A DNA stretch of 64,000 nt from CALJTV01 sp036821185 (GCA_036821185.1 DAISKD010000001.1:372001-436000), one strand, 5' to 3'; counted from the first letter of the stretch, positions 35,786 through 44,952 are shown. A program made the numbers and translations. Notes: a model not told the origin generated them from the letters alone.

Positions 35786-36703
35786 ATGGACACCACATCA
35801 TCAGTTCTATTTGAAACAAACCTCCCAATGCCCCTATTTTGTAGAGGCAAGGTTCGTGATACCTACGATCTTGGGGATAAGCTGCTGATCATTTCTACAG
35901 ACCGCATTTCGGCCTTTGATGTGGTGCTGCCCTGTACCATACCATGCAAGGGCCTGGTATTGAACCAGCTCTCCTCTTTCTGGTTTTACAAGACAAGCCA
36001 TATAGTGCCCAACCACTTAATAGCACCAGTGAACGAGGTTCGAGACCTAGAAAAGTTTATTCCCGACGAAACTCGTCTTCCCGACTATCTGATCGGAAGA
36101 TCGATGGTAGTCATCAAGGCCAAACGCATCCCTGTGGAATGTGTTGTCCGAGGATACCTCTCAGGTTCAGCCTGGGCTGAATACAGAAATTCTGGAACCG
36201 TCTGCGGTGTCAAGTTACCCCCTGGGCTCAGAGAGAGCGAGGGGTTTGCTGAGCCAATATTTACCCCCACCACCAAAGCTGAAAGCGGCCATGACCAGCC
36301 ATTGACCAGGAGCGAACTTCAAGACCTTGTGGGAAAAGAGGTCGCTCTAGAGCTTGAAGAAAAGAGCCTCGCTATTTATAAGTACGCCAGAGAGTTTGCC
36401 TTGAACCGTGGTATTATAATCGCCGATACCAAATTTGAATTTGGCTTTGCCGACAATGGGCTGATCTTGATCGATGAACTGCTCACACCGGATTCCAGCC
36501 GGTTCTGGGACGCTGCTCTATATAAGGTCGGCCAGGCTCAGCCAAGCCTTGATAAGCAGCTAGTCCGTGACTGGCTCATCCAGTCAGGCTGGAACAAGGA
36601 GCCACCAGCACCCGTGTTGCCCCCAGAAGTCATCAGTGCCACTACCAGGAAGTACATAGAAGCTTACGAGCGCTTGACCGGGGAAAGACTGAAATGTACT
36701 TAG
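35786..36703 (+). CDS. purC: SAICAR synthetase
   Basis: PurC joins aspartate to 4-carboxy-AIR. The 305-residue protein is of the longer form (like yeast Ade1 and many bacteria). It has RGKVRDTYDLGDKLLIISTDRISAFD, VECVVRGYLSGSAW and LIDELLTPDSSRFWD. AAAGGAG precedes the ATG at a normal distance. The last 10 bp overlap purS. Confidence 0.96.
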   Translation: MDTTSSVLFETNLPMPLFCRGKVRDTYDLGDKLLIISTDRISAFDVVLPCTIPCKGLVLNQLSSFWFYKTSHIVPNHLIAPVNEVRDLEKFIPDETRLPDYLIGRSMVVIKAKRIPVECVVRGYLSGSAWAEYRNSGTVCGVKLPPGLRESEGFAEPIFTPTTKAESGHDQPLTRSELQDLVGKEVALELEEKSLAIYKYAREFALNRGIIIADTKFEFGFADNGLILIDELLTPDSSRFWDAALYKVGQAQPSLDKQLVRDWLIQSGWNKEPPAPVLPPEVISATTRKYIEAYERLTGERLKCT

Positions 36704-36942
36704 CTAAAGTCTATATCACCCTCAAACCGACAGTGAACGATCCACAGGGGCTGACTATCAAAGGCGCCTTGCATAATCTTGGTTTCAACGCTGTGGAGGA
36801 CGTCCGTGCCGGTAAGTACTTAGAAATAAGAATAGGACATGATGATATCGAAAAGGCTCGCAACCTGACCGACGAAATGTGCCGCAAACTGCTGGCAAAT
36901 CCGGTTATCGAAAACCACCGCTTCGACCTAGAGAAAATTTGA
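36694..36942 (+). CDS. purS: Phosphoribosylformylglycinamidine synthase subunit PurS
   Basis: PurS is the 80-residue partner that couples PurQ and PurL in the three-part FGAM synthase. The 82-residue protein has the usual pattern KVYITLKPTVNDPQGLTIKGAL, then VRAGKYLEIRIG and the C-terminal LLANPVIENHRFDLEKI. It overlaps purC by 10 bp. purQ and purL, the partners that often follow, are not downstream; they must lie elsewhere if the pathway is complete. Confidence 0.93.
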   Translation: MYLAKVYITLKPTVNDPQGLTIKGALHNLGFNAVEDVRAGKYLEIRIGHDDIEKARNLTDEMCRKLLANPVIENHRFDLEKI

Positions 36943-37348
36943 GCCCACTGCCCACGACTAACAGACTATTCCAGCTTTAGGAATAAAACAGCAGAATATT
37001 TCTCGCTTATCCAGCCATCGCGACCCAGAAAAGTTAATGGCTGACAAGTCAGCTGACGTGGGGAAAGCAGCGCTGGAGATACCACAGTAACCTTCCCTCA
37101 AGCAGTGGCAGTCACCATTACCCGTTTCGTTTGAAACGTTAAAGTTGAAGTAGTGGTTGTGACGGGAGATACACTCTCCTAACATTTAAGACCACGCTGC
37201 CAGCCCCTCGCCCCATGCCCACTTTCGTCACCCCGAAGACACCTCATGACAACGTTGCGATTCGCCTTGGGATACGCTCACGGGGCTGCATCAAAAGAAT
37301 TAGCCACCGGCGGTTGCTTCACAACCAGGACTGAAACATGACAGAGCA
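36943..37348. other. 406-bp non-coding stretch between purS and the lipoprotein gene
   Basis: I see no gene here. The only structure is a small perfect hairpin with arms CGTTTC (37123-37128) and GAAACG (37133-37138) and a 4-nt loop, with no U tract. A 75-codon frame on the minus strand (36958-37185) has no ribosome binding site and no recognisable domain. It is the end of both the pur operon and, convergently, the lipoprotein gene. Confidence 0.6.
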
Positions 37349-38479
37349 TCACTCTTGGTACTCGATTACCAGCCTCGATCTACCTTCCCAGAGTAAGACG
37401 TAGTCACCCTGATTGTTGTAGAAAGACGGCTTATCGAACTGCAGACGCAACTGAAAACGTTCACTGCCCTCTTTAACTCTGTCCTGAATAGCCGACACCA
37501 AGAGACTTGAGGTAACCGGTTCATCAACAAGGAAGCTGAAACTATGCAACGGCACACCCGGACCTGGGCCAATGGCAAAGTCCTTGCTGCTAAGAGTACC
37601 GTAGCGGCATTCGTAGACACGTAACATGCCCAGGTTTCTAAAGGGTTCACCAAAAACTGATGCCGCAGTTAGATCAAGGTAAGCTGACTTAATGATAGCC
37701 CCCTGCGGGATCATCGAAATATCAAAACTCAAGAAAGCCTGCATTGGCGTGCCATTCTTGATATCGCCCACCTGAGGCTCCGGGCTGACATATCCGTCTT
37801 TTCTAACCTGCCCCTCCTCTCCAATTATTGAAAACAGCTCCAGCTTACGTGCCAGCGACGTAGATACCACTATCACTTGCACTGTTGTGCTCACTGTACC
37901 AGCATCATTGCTCGCCATCAATAGATAAGTCGTTGTTTTCGCTGGCGCTACTGTCCGCGAACCGACGGCCGGAACATTGCCTATGCCCGGTTCAACGGTG
38001 ACCATATTAGCTCCGGACACATTCCAGCTTAACACACAAGACTTGCCCTCAGTAATGGTCGCTGGCTCAGCGACAAATGTTCTTATATTTGGCTTAAGGA
38101 CGCCCTGAGGCACAACCATCACCACCACCGGTACCTCTGCCGACCACAAACCTTTATCGTCCTGTACTTTGAACCAGACAGTATGAGTGCCCCGTGACAG
38201 TGAAGATGTCTCAAATCTGGCTGACTTACTCAACTCTCCGTCAATGCTCGACCTCCACACATATGCCACTACACTCCCATCGGCATCTTCCCCATGCCCA
38301 ACAAAAGTTACCCTCTCCCCATAAGCTACCTCAGTGGGTGCAACTGAGTCTATGATAGCAGTTGGTGGCTGGTTAGCAGACACACTTGGCTTCGTGACTG
38401 GCAAGCAACCCACAAAACCAGTCGCAAGCACCAGGCCGGTGACAAGCAAAAAGATTACCAATTTGTCCACTCTATCCAT
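37349..38479 (-). CDS. Lipoprotein with PKD/Ig-like domains and a DNRLRE-like C-terminal domain
   Basis: A 376-residue exported protein. The signal peptide is hydrophobic and ends in TGFVGCLP, a lipobox with the cysteine at residue 25. After it comes a PKD domain (about 37-120: PPTAIIDSVAPTEVAYGERV, then GEDADGSVVAYVWRS), an Ig-like domain (about 128-205: PATITEGKSCVLSWNVSGA), and a C-terminal beta-sandwich (about 225-376: QAFLSFDISMIPQGAIIKSAYLDL) resembling the DNRLRE family. It is a cell-surface lipoprotein with protein- or sugar-binding folds. Its function is unknown. Confidence 0.8.
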   Translation of the reverse strand: MDRVDKLVIFLLVTGLVLATGFVGCLPVTKPSVSANQPPTAIIDSVAPTEVAYGERVTFVGHGEDADGSVVAYVWRSSIDGELSKSARFETSSLSRGTHTVWFKVQDDKGLWSAEVPVVVMVVPQGVLKPNIRTFVAEPATITEGKSCVLSWNVSGANMVTVEPGIGNVPAVGSRTVAPAKTTTYLLMASNDAGTVSTTVQVIVVSTSLARKLELFSIIGEEGQVRKDGYVSPEPQVGDIKNGTPMQAFLSFDISMIPQGAIIKSAYLDLTAASVFGEPFRNLGMLRVYECRYGTLSSKDFAIGPGPGVPLHSFSFLVDEPVTSSLLVSAIQDRVKEGSERFQLRLQFDKPSFYNNQGDYVLLWEGRSRLVIEYQE

Positions 38480-38542
38480 ATCTTTCTACCCTCGTCTGTT
38501 TATTCACCAGTCCATAAATTTCGATCGTAAAACTTACCCCGC

Positions 38543-38571
38543 ATCGTACAGGAAACCTTCTACATAAACAA
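38543..38571 (-). promoter_or_regulatory. Putative promoter of the lipoprotein gene
   Basis: Minus strand: TTGTTT (38571-38566), 17-nt spacer, TACGAT (38548-38543), with a leader of about 55 nt. The spacing is right but neither box is strong. Confidence 0.35.
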
Positions 38572-38592
38572 GAGCCTTTCGACATTTTTGTA

Positions 38593-39378
38593 CTAAATTT
38601 CTGCCAAATTTTTCTTTACCATTTCAACTATCCTCGGCATGACCTCGCCAGCCTTAGCTCTTATAACCACGCTGGCATAGCTATCCATAGGAGTTGACGT
38701 CAGATTGATAATGATCAATTTGGCCCCCACCTCGACGGCATATATCGGCATGTAGGCTGCAGGATAAACAACCAGTGTGGAGCCGATAACAACAAAGAGG
38801 TCACAATTTCGCGAATATGACGCAGCAGCAGTCAGTACTGCCTGAGGCAATGCCTCACCAAAAAACACGGCGTCTGGCTTCAAGATGCCGTGGCACAGGG
38901 TACAGTCCGGTACTATTTCTGTCGCCACCCGGCCCAGCACCTCCTCCATGGGAAAGCGTACGTTACAACCCAAACACCTCACCCACCGCATATTCCCATG
39001 GAGCTCAAACACCTTGTGTGGAGAATTGCCAGCCCTCTGGTGCAAGTTGTCCACGTTCTGGGTTATGACACAGGACAGTTTACCGATCCTCTCCAGCTCG
39101 GCAATAGCATAATGGGCAGGGTTAGGTTCGGCTTCCTTCAGAAGTCCACCCTCAGCCAGCAACCGCCACTGCATCTCCCGAACTTGACGGCTTTGGAGAA
39201 ATTTCTGGATGGTGAAACTATCCGGATCGAACTTACTCCAGATGCCACCAGGGCTGCGAAAATCAGGAATGCCGGACTCCGTGCTTACACCAGCCCCTGT
39301 AAACACAACAACACGCTGTGACTCACATATCAAAGTTGCAGCCTTGTCAATCAGACGTTCAATATCAGCATCGTCCAT
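38593..39378 (-). CDS. cobB: Sirtuin, NAD-dependent protein deacylase
   Basis: Sirtuins remove acyl groups from lysines at the expense of NAD; bacterial CobB often reactivates acetylated acyl-CoA synthetases. The 261-residue protein contains VVFTGAGVSTESGIPDFRSP, ITQNVDNLHQRAG and ELHGN, the catalytic histidine. Its zinc site has two CxxC pairs (CLGC and CTLC, about 30 residues apart). It is complete and of normal length. Upstream, in the opposite direction, lies endonuclease V. Confidence 0.95.
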   Translation of the reverse strand: MDDADIERLIDKAATLICESQRVVVFTGAGVSTESGIPDFRSPGGIWSKFDPDSFTIQKFLQSRQVREMQWRLLAEGGLLKEAEPNPAHYAIAELERIGKLSCVITQNVDNLHQRAGNSPHKVFELHGNMRWVRCLGCNVRFPMEEVLGRVATEIVPDCTLCHGILKPDAVFFGEALPQAVLTAAASYSRNCDLFVVIGSTLVVYPAAYMPIYAVEVGAKLIIINLTSTPMDSYASVVIRAKAGEVMPRIVEMVKKNLAEI

Positions 39379-39407
39379 TTGACCGTCCTGCCTTTACTCC
39401 TGCTTCA

Positions 39408-39436
39408 ATGCTAGTTTGTGGCCATAAAAATGTCAA
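39408..39436 (-). promoter_or_regulatory. Promoter of the sirtuin gene
   Basis: Minus strand: perfect TTGACA (39436-39431), 17-nt spacer, TAGCAT (39413-39408), with a leader of about 23 nt that carries AGGA before the ATG. Confidence 0.6.
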
Positions 39437-39497
39437 GCTACCTGAAAACTTGCCCCAAATCTCAACTTCGGCAACTTAAGTACCTGTACTTGGGATA

Positions 39498-39527
39498 TTG
39501 CTTCTAAACTACGGGCCGTTCTATAAT
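39498..39527 (+). promoter_or_regulatory. Putative promoter of the endonuclease V gene
   Basis: TTGCTT (39498-39503), 18-nt spacer, perfect TATAAT (39522-39527), about 40 nt before the ATG, which has AAAAGG upstream. Confidence 0.45.
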
Positions 39528-39567
39528 TACACTATTGCTCACTGCTTTAACAGAGTAAAAGGTAGTT

Positions 39568-40278
39568 ATGCCAAAAGTCTATGAGCTGCATAGCTGGGAC
39601 CTAACAGTAGCACAAGCCGAAAGGCTGCAACTTGAGCTGGCATCCCGAGTATGCCGTGACAACAAGCTCTCAAACCCCCGCTTCATTGCTGGTGCAGACA
39701 TCTCAGCACCCGATCCCTCCGGCATGGCTCGGTCTGCCATAGTTGTGCTCACCTACCCTGAATTTAGCATAGTTGAAATCCAAGAAGCACAAAGGCAACC
39801 AAAATTCCCCTATATACCGGGACTGCTTTCATTTAGAGAGTCTCCACTGGTGCTGGCTGCCTGGCAAAAACTCTCCATCACCCCGGACCTACTATTGGTA
39901 GACGGACAGGGAATTGCTCACCCCAGAAGATTTGGCATCGCCTCGCACCTAGGGCTGCTGCTCGATATACCTGCTATTGGCTGCGCTAAGTCACGCCTTT
40001 GTGGGATGTTCGGAGCTCTTGGTGTTGAGGCTGGTAGCTACGCTGAACTTGTAGATAACGACGAGGTTATAGGTGTCGCCTTGCGCACCAAAAGCAATAC
40101 CACCCCGGTCTATGTTTCAATAGGACACAAGGTCGACCTCCGCTCAGCTATAGAATGGACACTTAAATGCTGCCAGGGGCACCGTCTCCCGGAACCGTCC
40201 CGCCTTGCCCATCTTGTCGCCAGTGGGAAAAGGTTACCCGTCATACACTCTGGACACCAACAGAAATTGTTCGATTGA
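39568..40278 (+). CDS. nfi: Endonuclease V
   Basis: Endonuclease V nicks DNA 3' to a deoxyinosine and starts repair of deaminated adenine. The 236-residue protein has RFIAGADISAPDP with the metal-binding aspartate, then KFPYIPGLLSFRESP and LLLVDGQGIAHPRRFGIASHLG, the core of the active site. CAKSRLCG is also normal. It is complete. It lies 38 bp before prfB in the same direction. Confidence 0.94.
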   Translation: MPKVYELHSWDLTVAQAERLQLELASRVCRDNKLSNPRFIAGADISAPDPSGMARSAIVVLTYPEFSIVEIQEAQRQPKFPYIPGLLSFRESPLVLAAWQKLSITPDLLLVDGQGIAHPRRFGIASHLGLLLDIPAIGCAKSRLCGMFGALGVEAGSYAELVDNDEVIGVALRTKSNTTPVYVSIGHKVDLRSAIEWTLKCCQGHRLPEPSRLAHLVASGKRLPVIHSGHQQKLFD

Positions 40279-40316
40279 ATTATCAGTTCAGAAGATAGAA
40301 AAAACGGAGGCTTAAA

Positions 40317-41430
40317 GTGGACGTACAGGAGACGAGAGAAACTCTGGAAACTATGCGGAAAAAGATAACCGACATAATGGAGCGCCTTTGACATAGGCAC
40401 CAAGGAAAAGGAAATTTCCAGACTCGAAGCCAATGCAGCTCAACCCGAGTTCTGGCTTGACCCAGAAAAAGCGCAGTCGGTCATGCGCCAGCTGAGTAGC
40501 CTCAAGGAAGTGGTAGAGCTCTGGCGGAATCTGGAGAAGAAAGTCAACGAGCTGCTCGAGATGCTGGAGCTGGTCATCGAAGAAAATGATCTTTCGGCAG
40601 CGAATGACATCATACAGGAAACAACTCGACTAGCATCCCAGCTAAAAGGTCTAGAAACAAGGCTACTTCTGAATGGTGAATACGACAGCAGGGATGCTAT
40701 ATTAAGCATACACGCGGGAGCAGGTGGCACAGAAGCCCAAGACTGGGCAGAAATGCTATTAAGGATGTATACAAGGTGGGCAGAACGCCACGGCTACCAA
40801 ACTGAGATACTGGACATGTCTCCAGGCGATGAAGCCGGGATTAAAAGTGTCACCATCGAAATAAAAGGGGAATACGCTTACGGGTATGTCAAGTCTGAGC
40901 ACGGCGTGCATCGACTGGTCCGCATTTCGCCATTTGACGCCGACCGCGCACGACACACCTCCTTCGCATTAGTAGAAGTGCTACCAGCAGTCGAAAGGGA
41001 AATAGATATAAGAATCGACCCTAACGACCTAAAGATCGAGACCTTTCGTTCCAGCGGTCCAGGCGGACAGCACATGCAGAAAACAAGTAGTGCCGTAAGA
41101 ATAACTCATATTCCCAGTGGCATAACAGTTAGCTGCCAGAGCGAGCGCTCCCAGTATCAAAATAAGGAGAACGCACTTAAGGTCCTCTATGCCCGCCTTT
41201 TCCAGCTTGAAAAAGCAAAAATGGAAATAGAAAGAGCTAAACTAAAAGGGGCGCGAATAGAAGCTGGCTGGGGCAACCAAATTCGAAGTTACGTCCTCCA
41301 CCCCTATAAAATGGTGAAAGACCACCGCACAGGCTATGAGACCAGCGATGCCAACTCTGTGCTCGACGGAGAAGTGGACGAGTTCATTACAGCGTACCTG
41401 CACCATATGCTGGAGAAAGAGAATGCTTAG
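40317..41430 (+). CDS. prfB: Peptide chain release factor 2, with programmed +1 frameshift
   Basis: RF2 reads UGA and UAA stop codons. Translation starts at GTG 40317 (MDVQETRETLETM), preceded by ACGGAGG. After 24 codons it meets TGA (40389-40391) in the context CTT TGA C. Skipping one base at CTT continues in the frame DIGTKEKEISRLEANAAQP, which leads without break into the rest of RF2, ending at 41430 (370 residues in total). The body has the peptidyl-hydrolysis motif SSGPGGQHMQKTSSAVRI (GGQ). This is the known autoregulatory frameshift: low RF2 leads to pausing at the UGA and then frameshifting. It should be annotated as one gene, not a pseudogene. Confidence 0.96.
40380..40392 (+). promoter_or_regulatory. 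prfB programmed +1 frameshift site
   Basis: The sequence ends CGC CTT TGA C. The slippery CTT (40386-40388) and the in-frame TGA (40389-40391) followed by C match the conserved site. GGAG (40379-40382) lies 3 nt upstream of CTT, at the position of the internal Shine-Dalgarno-like stimulator (AGGGGG in E. coli). Reading frame 0 is supported by a GTG start with an AACGGAGG site, and the +1 frame by conserved RF2 residues. Confidence 0.93.
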
Positions 41431-42649
41431 ACATGCATTTTCGCTTCTTGCTCTCATTGTCGCGATCGCATTGTCTGCCTCGACCGCAGCCCAGCAAGAA
41501 ACGGAGCAAATAACACTAGTTGAGTCCGCCACCGAAATAATTTTCCCATCATCGCTGGTCTTCAAGATCAAAGCTCATAGCCAAGTTAATATCACCAGGA
41601 TCAGGCTGCAGTATAAGGTGGAGAGAATGAATTATGCCGAGGTCATCAGCGAAGCCTGGCCAGATTTTGTACCCTCGCCAAAAGTGGAAACAAAATGGAA
41701 CTGGGATATGAGAAAAGCGGCCTTGCCAGGTGGTGCTACAGTCCATTACTGGTGGATCATCGAAAATCAGCGCGGTGACAGGTTGGTTACAGACGAATAC
41801 ACACTGGAGTTTAAAGATACCCGCTACTCATGGCAACAGCTCGTCGAGGGTCCGATCAGCTTGTTCTGGTACAAAGGAAACCTGTCCTTCGCAGGCGAAC
41901 TCCTCACTGCCTGCAGGCAGTCGCTGGAAAGGCTTTACTCAGATATAGGCGTTCGCCTGGAAAGACCGGTCAATATTTATATCTACGCTAGCTCCCAAGA
42001 CTTGAGGGCAGCGATGATTTTCCCCCGCGAGTGGACCGGAGGTGTCGCCTTCCCCCAGTTCGGTACAATCGCCATTGGCGTGCCGGTAAACCAGCTCAGC
42101 TGGGGTAAAAGGGCGATAGCACATGAGCTCGGCCATATGGTAATCCATCAGATAACTTTTAGTCCCTATGGGGCAAGCCTGCCGGTCTGGCTAAACGAAG
42201 GCTTAGCCATGCATGCAGAAGGAGAAAAAGACATTCACCTTGAACTGTTGCTGAGAAAAGCAGCTACAGAGGGGAAATTGTTTTCCGTACGCAGCCTCTC
42301 AAGCCCATTTTCTGCAAGACCGGAAGATGCCTACCTCTCCTACGCCCAGAGCCAGAGCCTGGTGGAATTCCTCATTCGGAACTACGGCAAAGCTAAGATG
42401 CGGGAGCTCCTCTATCTGCTGAAAGAAGGTAGTTCTATTGATGAAGCACTACTTAAGGTTTACGGCTTCGACCAATCTGGTCTTGACAGGCTATGGAAGG
42501 AATATATAACGAACAAAGCAAAAGCCACATCTGGGTTCGACACGACCTCGGACATGGAGGACAAAAAACTCCCCTGCTTCTCTGAGTTCGTTGCTCTGTC
42601 CTCTAATAGCCCCTTGCCCAGCAGCTTTATAGGAGCAGGCACAAGATGA
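41423..42649 (+). CDS. Secreted gluzincin-type metallopeptidase (peptidase MA-like)
   Basis: The protein has a signal peptide (MLRHAFSLLALIVAIALSAS), a beta-rich domain (residues about 28-125), and a C-terminal protease domain. In the latter, HELGHMVIHQ (HExxH) is followed by NEGLAMHAEG, whose glutamate is the third zinc ligand, as in MA-clan gluzincins. The frame is open back to an ATG at 41336, but a start at 41423 gives a proper signal peptide and overlaps the prfB stop by 8 bp; it gives 408 residues. The radC start overlaps its stop. Its substrate is unknown. Confidence 0.85.
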   Translation: MLRHAFSLLALIVAIALSASTAAQQETEQITLVESATEIIFPSSLVFKIKAHSQVNITRIRLQYKVERMNYAEVISEAWPDFVPSPKVETKWNWDMRKAALPGGATVHYWWIIENQRGDRLVTDEYTLEFKDTRYSWQQLVEGPISLFWYKGNLSFAGELLTACRQSLERLYSDIGVRLERPVNIYIYASSQDLRAAMIFPREWTGGVAFPQFGTIAIGVPVNQLSWGKRAIAHELGHMVIHQITFSPYGASLPVWLNEGLAMHAEGEKDIHLELLLRKAATEGKLFSVRSLSSPFSARPEDAYLSYAQSQSLVEFLIRNYGKAKMRELLYLLKEGSSIDEALLKVYGFDQSGLDRLWKEYITNKAKATSGFDTTSDMEDKKLPCFSEFVALSSNSPLPSSFIGAGTR

Positions 42650-43335
42650 CAAAGTCCTTTACTGTTCGCGATCTGCCACTCTCAGAGCGTCCACGGGAAA
42701 GGCTTGTTAAACTTGGGACGGAAGCCCTTTCAGTTCAAGAGCTGCTGGCTCTAGTCCTCGGCAGGGGCACTAAAGGCGAGTCTGTAGTATTGACCGCCCA
42801 AAAACTACTGAGCAAATTTGGTAACCTTAAAAACATTGCCTCCGCATCTATCGAAGAGCTCACTCAAGTGAAAGGAATTGGCGTTGCCAAAGCCACACAA
42901 CTCAAAGCAGCGCTGGAGCTCGGTAAACGCATGGAGGAACATTTGCAAGATGCTGACAAGCTCACCATCCGGTCACCGGAAGATGTCGTCATGGCCGTCA
43001 AAAATAAACTTAAAGGAAAGAAAAAAGAGCATTTCGTTGCCCTCTCACTCGACACCAGAAATCATCTTATAGATATCCACACCATCTCCATAGGTAGTTT
43101 AGACTCTAGTATCGTACACCCTAGAGAGGTCTTCAAAGAAGCCATAGCATGCAGTGCCGCATCGGTGATCTTCGTTCATAACCACCCCTCTGGAGACCCT
43201 TCCCCTTCCGAAGATGACATCAGGCTGACCAGACGCCTCGCCGAGGTCGGCGATATAATGGGCATAGAAGTTCTGGATCACATAATTGTCTGTGATACCA
43301 GCTACTCTAGTATGAAATCTAAGGGAATCTTCTAA
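42646..43335 (+). CDS. radC: RadC-family JAMM protein
   Basis: The 229-residue protein has the N-terminal helix-hairpin-helix (about residues 45-80: NIASASIEELTQVKGIGVAKATQL) and the C-terminal JAMM domain with HNHPSGDPSPSEDD and the glutamate in GSLDSSIVHPREVFKEA. RadC was once tied to DNA repair, but its role is not settled; the fold is that of a metallopeptidase. The ATG overlaps the stop of the upstream peptidase gene by 4 bp. Confidence 0.93.
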   Translation: MTKSFTVRDLPLSERPRERLVKLGTEALSVQELLALVLGRGTKGESVVLTAQKLLSKFGNLKNIASASIEELTQVKGIGVAKATQLKAALELGKRMEEHLQDADKLTIRSPEDVVMAVKNKLKGKKKEHFVALSLDTRNHLIDIHTISIGSLDSSIVHPREVFKEAIACSAASVIFVHNHPSGDPSPSEDDIRLTRRLAEVGDIMGIEVLDHIIVCDTSYSSMKSKGIF

Positions 43336-43350
43336 AGGGCTAAACAAGAC

Positions 43351-44952
43351 ATGACAAAGTTCTGGCAAGCAGTATCTCTGACCACGCTGGCATTATGCGT
43401 TCTTGCAACTCTGTTGTCTGTTGCCGCCTGCCGTCAGGCACAAACACCGGTGTCTGTTTCGGGACAGGAGCTCAATGTCTGGGACGTAGGACCGATAACG
43501 CTTGACCCTGCGATATCCAGCGAGATGAGCTCACATATCTATGTGATGCAAATATTTAGCGGACTGGTAAGGCTCGATGCCAACTCAAAACCAGCACCCG
43601 ACATAGCTGAGCAGTGGCAGAAAAGCGAGGACGGCAAGACCTATACTTTCTTTTTGCGCAAAGGCGTCAAATTCCACAACGGTAAGGAGGTGACGGCCCA
43701 CGACTTCAAATACTCCTGGGAAAGGGCCTGCAACCCGAGAACCGGCTCACAGACGGCAGCCACATACCTCGGCGACATCGTCGGTGCCCGGGATGTAATT
43801 AATGGTAAGGCCACAGAAATTAGTGGCGTCAAAGTTTTAGACAAATATACGCTGCAGGTCACCATAGATGCCCCTAAGGCATACTTTCTGGCAAAGCTCA
43901 CCTATCCTACCGCCTTTGTGGTCGATCAGACAAACGTACAGCCAGGCGGCAAATGGTGGCAAAAGCCTAATGGAACAGGGCCTTTTAAGTTGAAAGAATG
44001 GCGCCAGGGTGAGTTGCTCGTGCTGGAAAAAAACGAAAAATTCTATCGGGAGCCTCCCCGGCTTAGTAGGGTTGTCTTTCACTTGCTGGCTGGAATGCCC
44101 ATGGAAATGTACGAAATGGGCCAGATCGAAATAAGCCCCGTATTTGAAGACTATGTCGAGCGGGCAACAGACGAGCACGGCCCCTTCCGTGATGAACTGT
44201 TAATCTTTCCCGAACTCAGCCTTTTCTACATAGGCTTCAACACCCAGAAACCACCATTTGATGACGTCAAGGTGCGTCAAGCTTTTTGCCATGCTGTGAA
44301 TAAAGAAAAAGTAGTAAAGATAATACTGAAAGGAATGGCACTTAAAGCAAATGGCATCCTGCCACCGAGCATGCCAGGCTACAACAAGAACATCAAAGGC
44401 TTGGACTACAACCCAAACCGGGCCAGGGAGCTTATTGCCAGCTCGCAATACAGCAGCTCAGAAAACCTGCCACCGATCACTCTAACCATCTCCGGCAGCG
44501 GGGGAAATATCCCGGCATATATCGGGGCCATAATCAATGACTGGCAGCACAACCTTGGTGTGAAAGTCACAGTAAGGCAACTTGAGCCAGAAATCTTTCC
44601 CTACCACATCAAGCACGAATTAGACCACATGTTTTTCAGCGGCTGGATAGCCGATTATCCCGATCCTCAGAACTTCCTCGAAATCTTGTTCCACAGTAAC
44701 GCTGAATACAACTACGGAAAATATAGCAACCGCGACGTGGACGCTATTCTTGAGAAGGCTGCTATCGAGCCAAATGAGCCAACGAGGTTCTCCCATTACC
44801 AACAAGCGGAGGAATTGATTGTGACCGAGGCAGCTTGTCTACCCCTCTGGTTCAATGAGAACTATCTCTTGGTAAAACCTTATGTCAAAAATTACAGGGT
44901 AGATGCGCAGGGGGTTCCGGTACTTAGCGAAGTTTACATTAGTAAGGACTAG
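43351..44952 (+). CDS. Peptide ABC transporter substrate-binding lipoprotein, DppA/OppA type
   Basis: This is a family 5 solute-binding protein of 533 residues that captures peptides or similar solutes outside the cell. The signal peptide ends in LLSVAAC, a lipobox with cysteine. The mature part has the family signature ISSEMSSHIYVMQIFSGLVRLD..., LAEQWQKSEDGKTYTFFLRKGVKFHNGKEVTAHDF (shown in two pieces in the protein), and TGPFKLKEW. No permease or ATPase genes are adjacent, so it is either an orphan receptor or works with a transporter elsewhere. No clear ribosome binding site precedes the ATG; radC ends 15 bp upstream. Confidence 0.9.
   Translation: MTKFWQAVSLTTLALCVLATLLSVAACRQAQTPVSVSGQELNVWDVGPITLDPAISSEMSSHIYVMQIFSGLVRLDANSKPAPDIAEQWQKSEDGKTYTFFLRKGVKFHNGKEVTAHDFKYSWERACNPRTGSQTAATYLGDIVGARDVINGKATEISGVKVLDKYTLQVTIDAPKAYFLAKLTYPTAFVVDQTNVQPGGKWWQKPNGTGPFKLKEWRQGELLVLEKNEKFYREPPRLSRVVFHLLAGMPMEMYEMGQIEISPVFEDYVERATDEHGPFRDELLIFPELSLFYIGFNTQKPPFDDVKVRQAFCHAVNKEKVVKIILKGMALKANGILPPSMPGYNKNIKGLDYNPNRARELIASSQYSSSENLPPITLTISGSGGNIPAYIGAIINDWQHNLGVKVTVRQLEPEIFPYHIKHELDHMFFSGWIADYPDPQNFLEILFHSNAEYNYGKYSNRDVDAILEKAAIEPNEPTRFSHYQQAEELIVTEAACLPLWFNENYLLVKPYVKNYRVDAQGVPVLSEVYISKD

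Noticed and set aside
37123..37138. Hairpin CGTTTC-GTTT-GAAACG resembling a CRISPR repeat end
   Set aside because: It occurs once, with no regularly spaced copies and no cas genes.
36958..37185. 75-codon open frame in the gap after purS
   Set aside because: It has no ribosome binding site, no recognisable domain and an odd composition; chance is the simplest explanation.
40317..40391. Short reading frame ending in TGA, as if prfB were broken or preceded by a leader peptide
   Set aside because: The CTT TGA C context and the continuation of conserved RF2 sequence in the +1 frame show programmed frameshifting, not a pseudogene.
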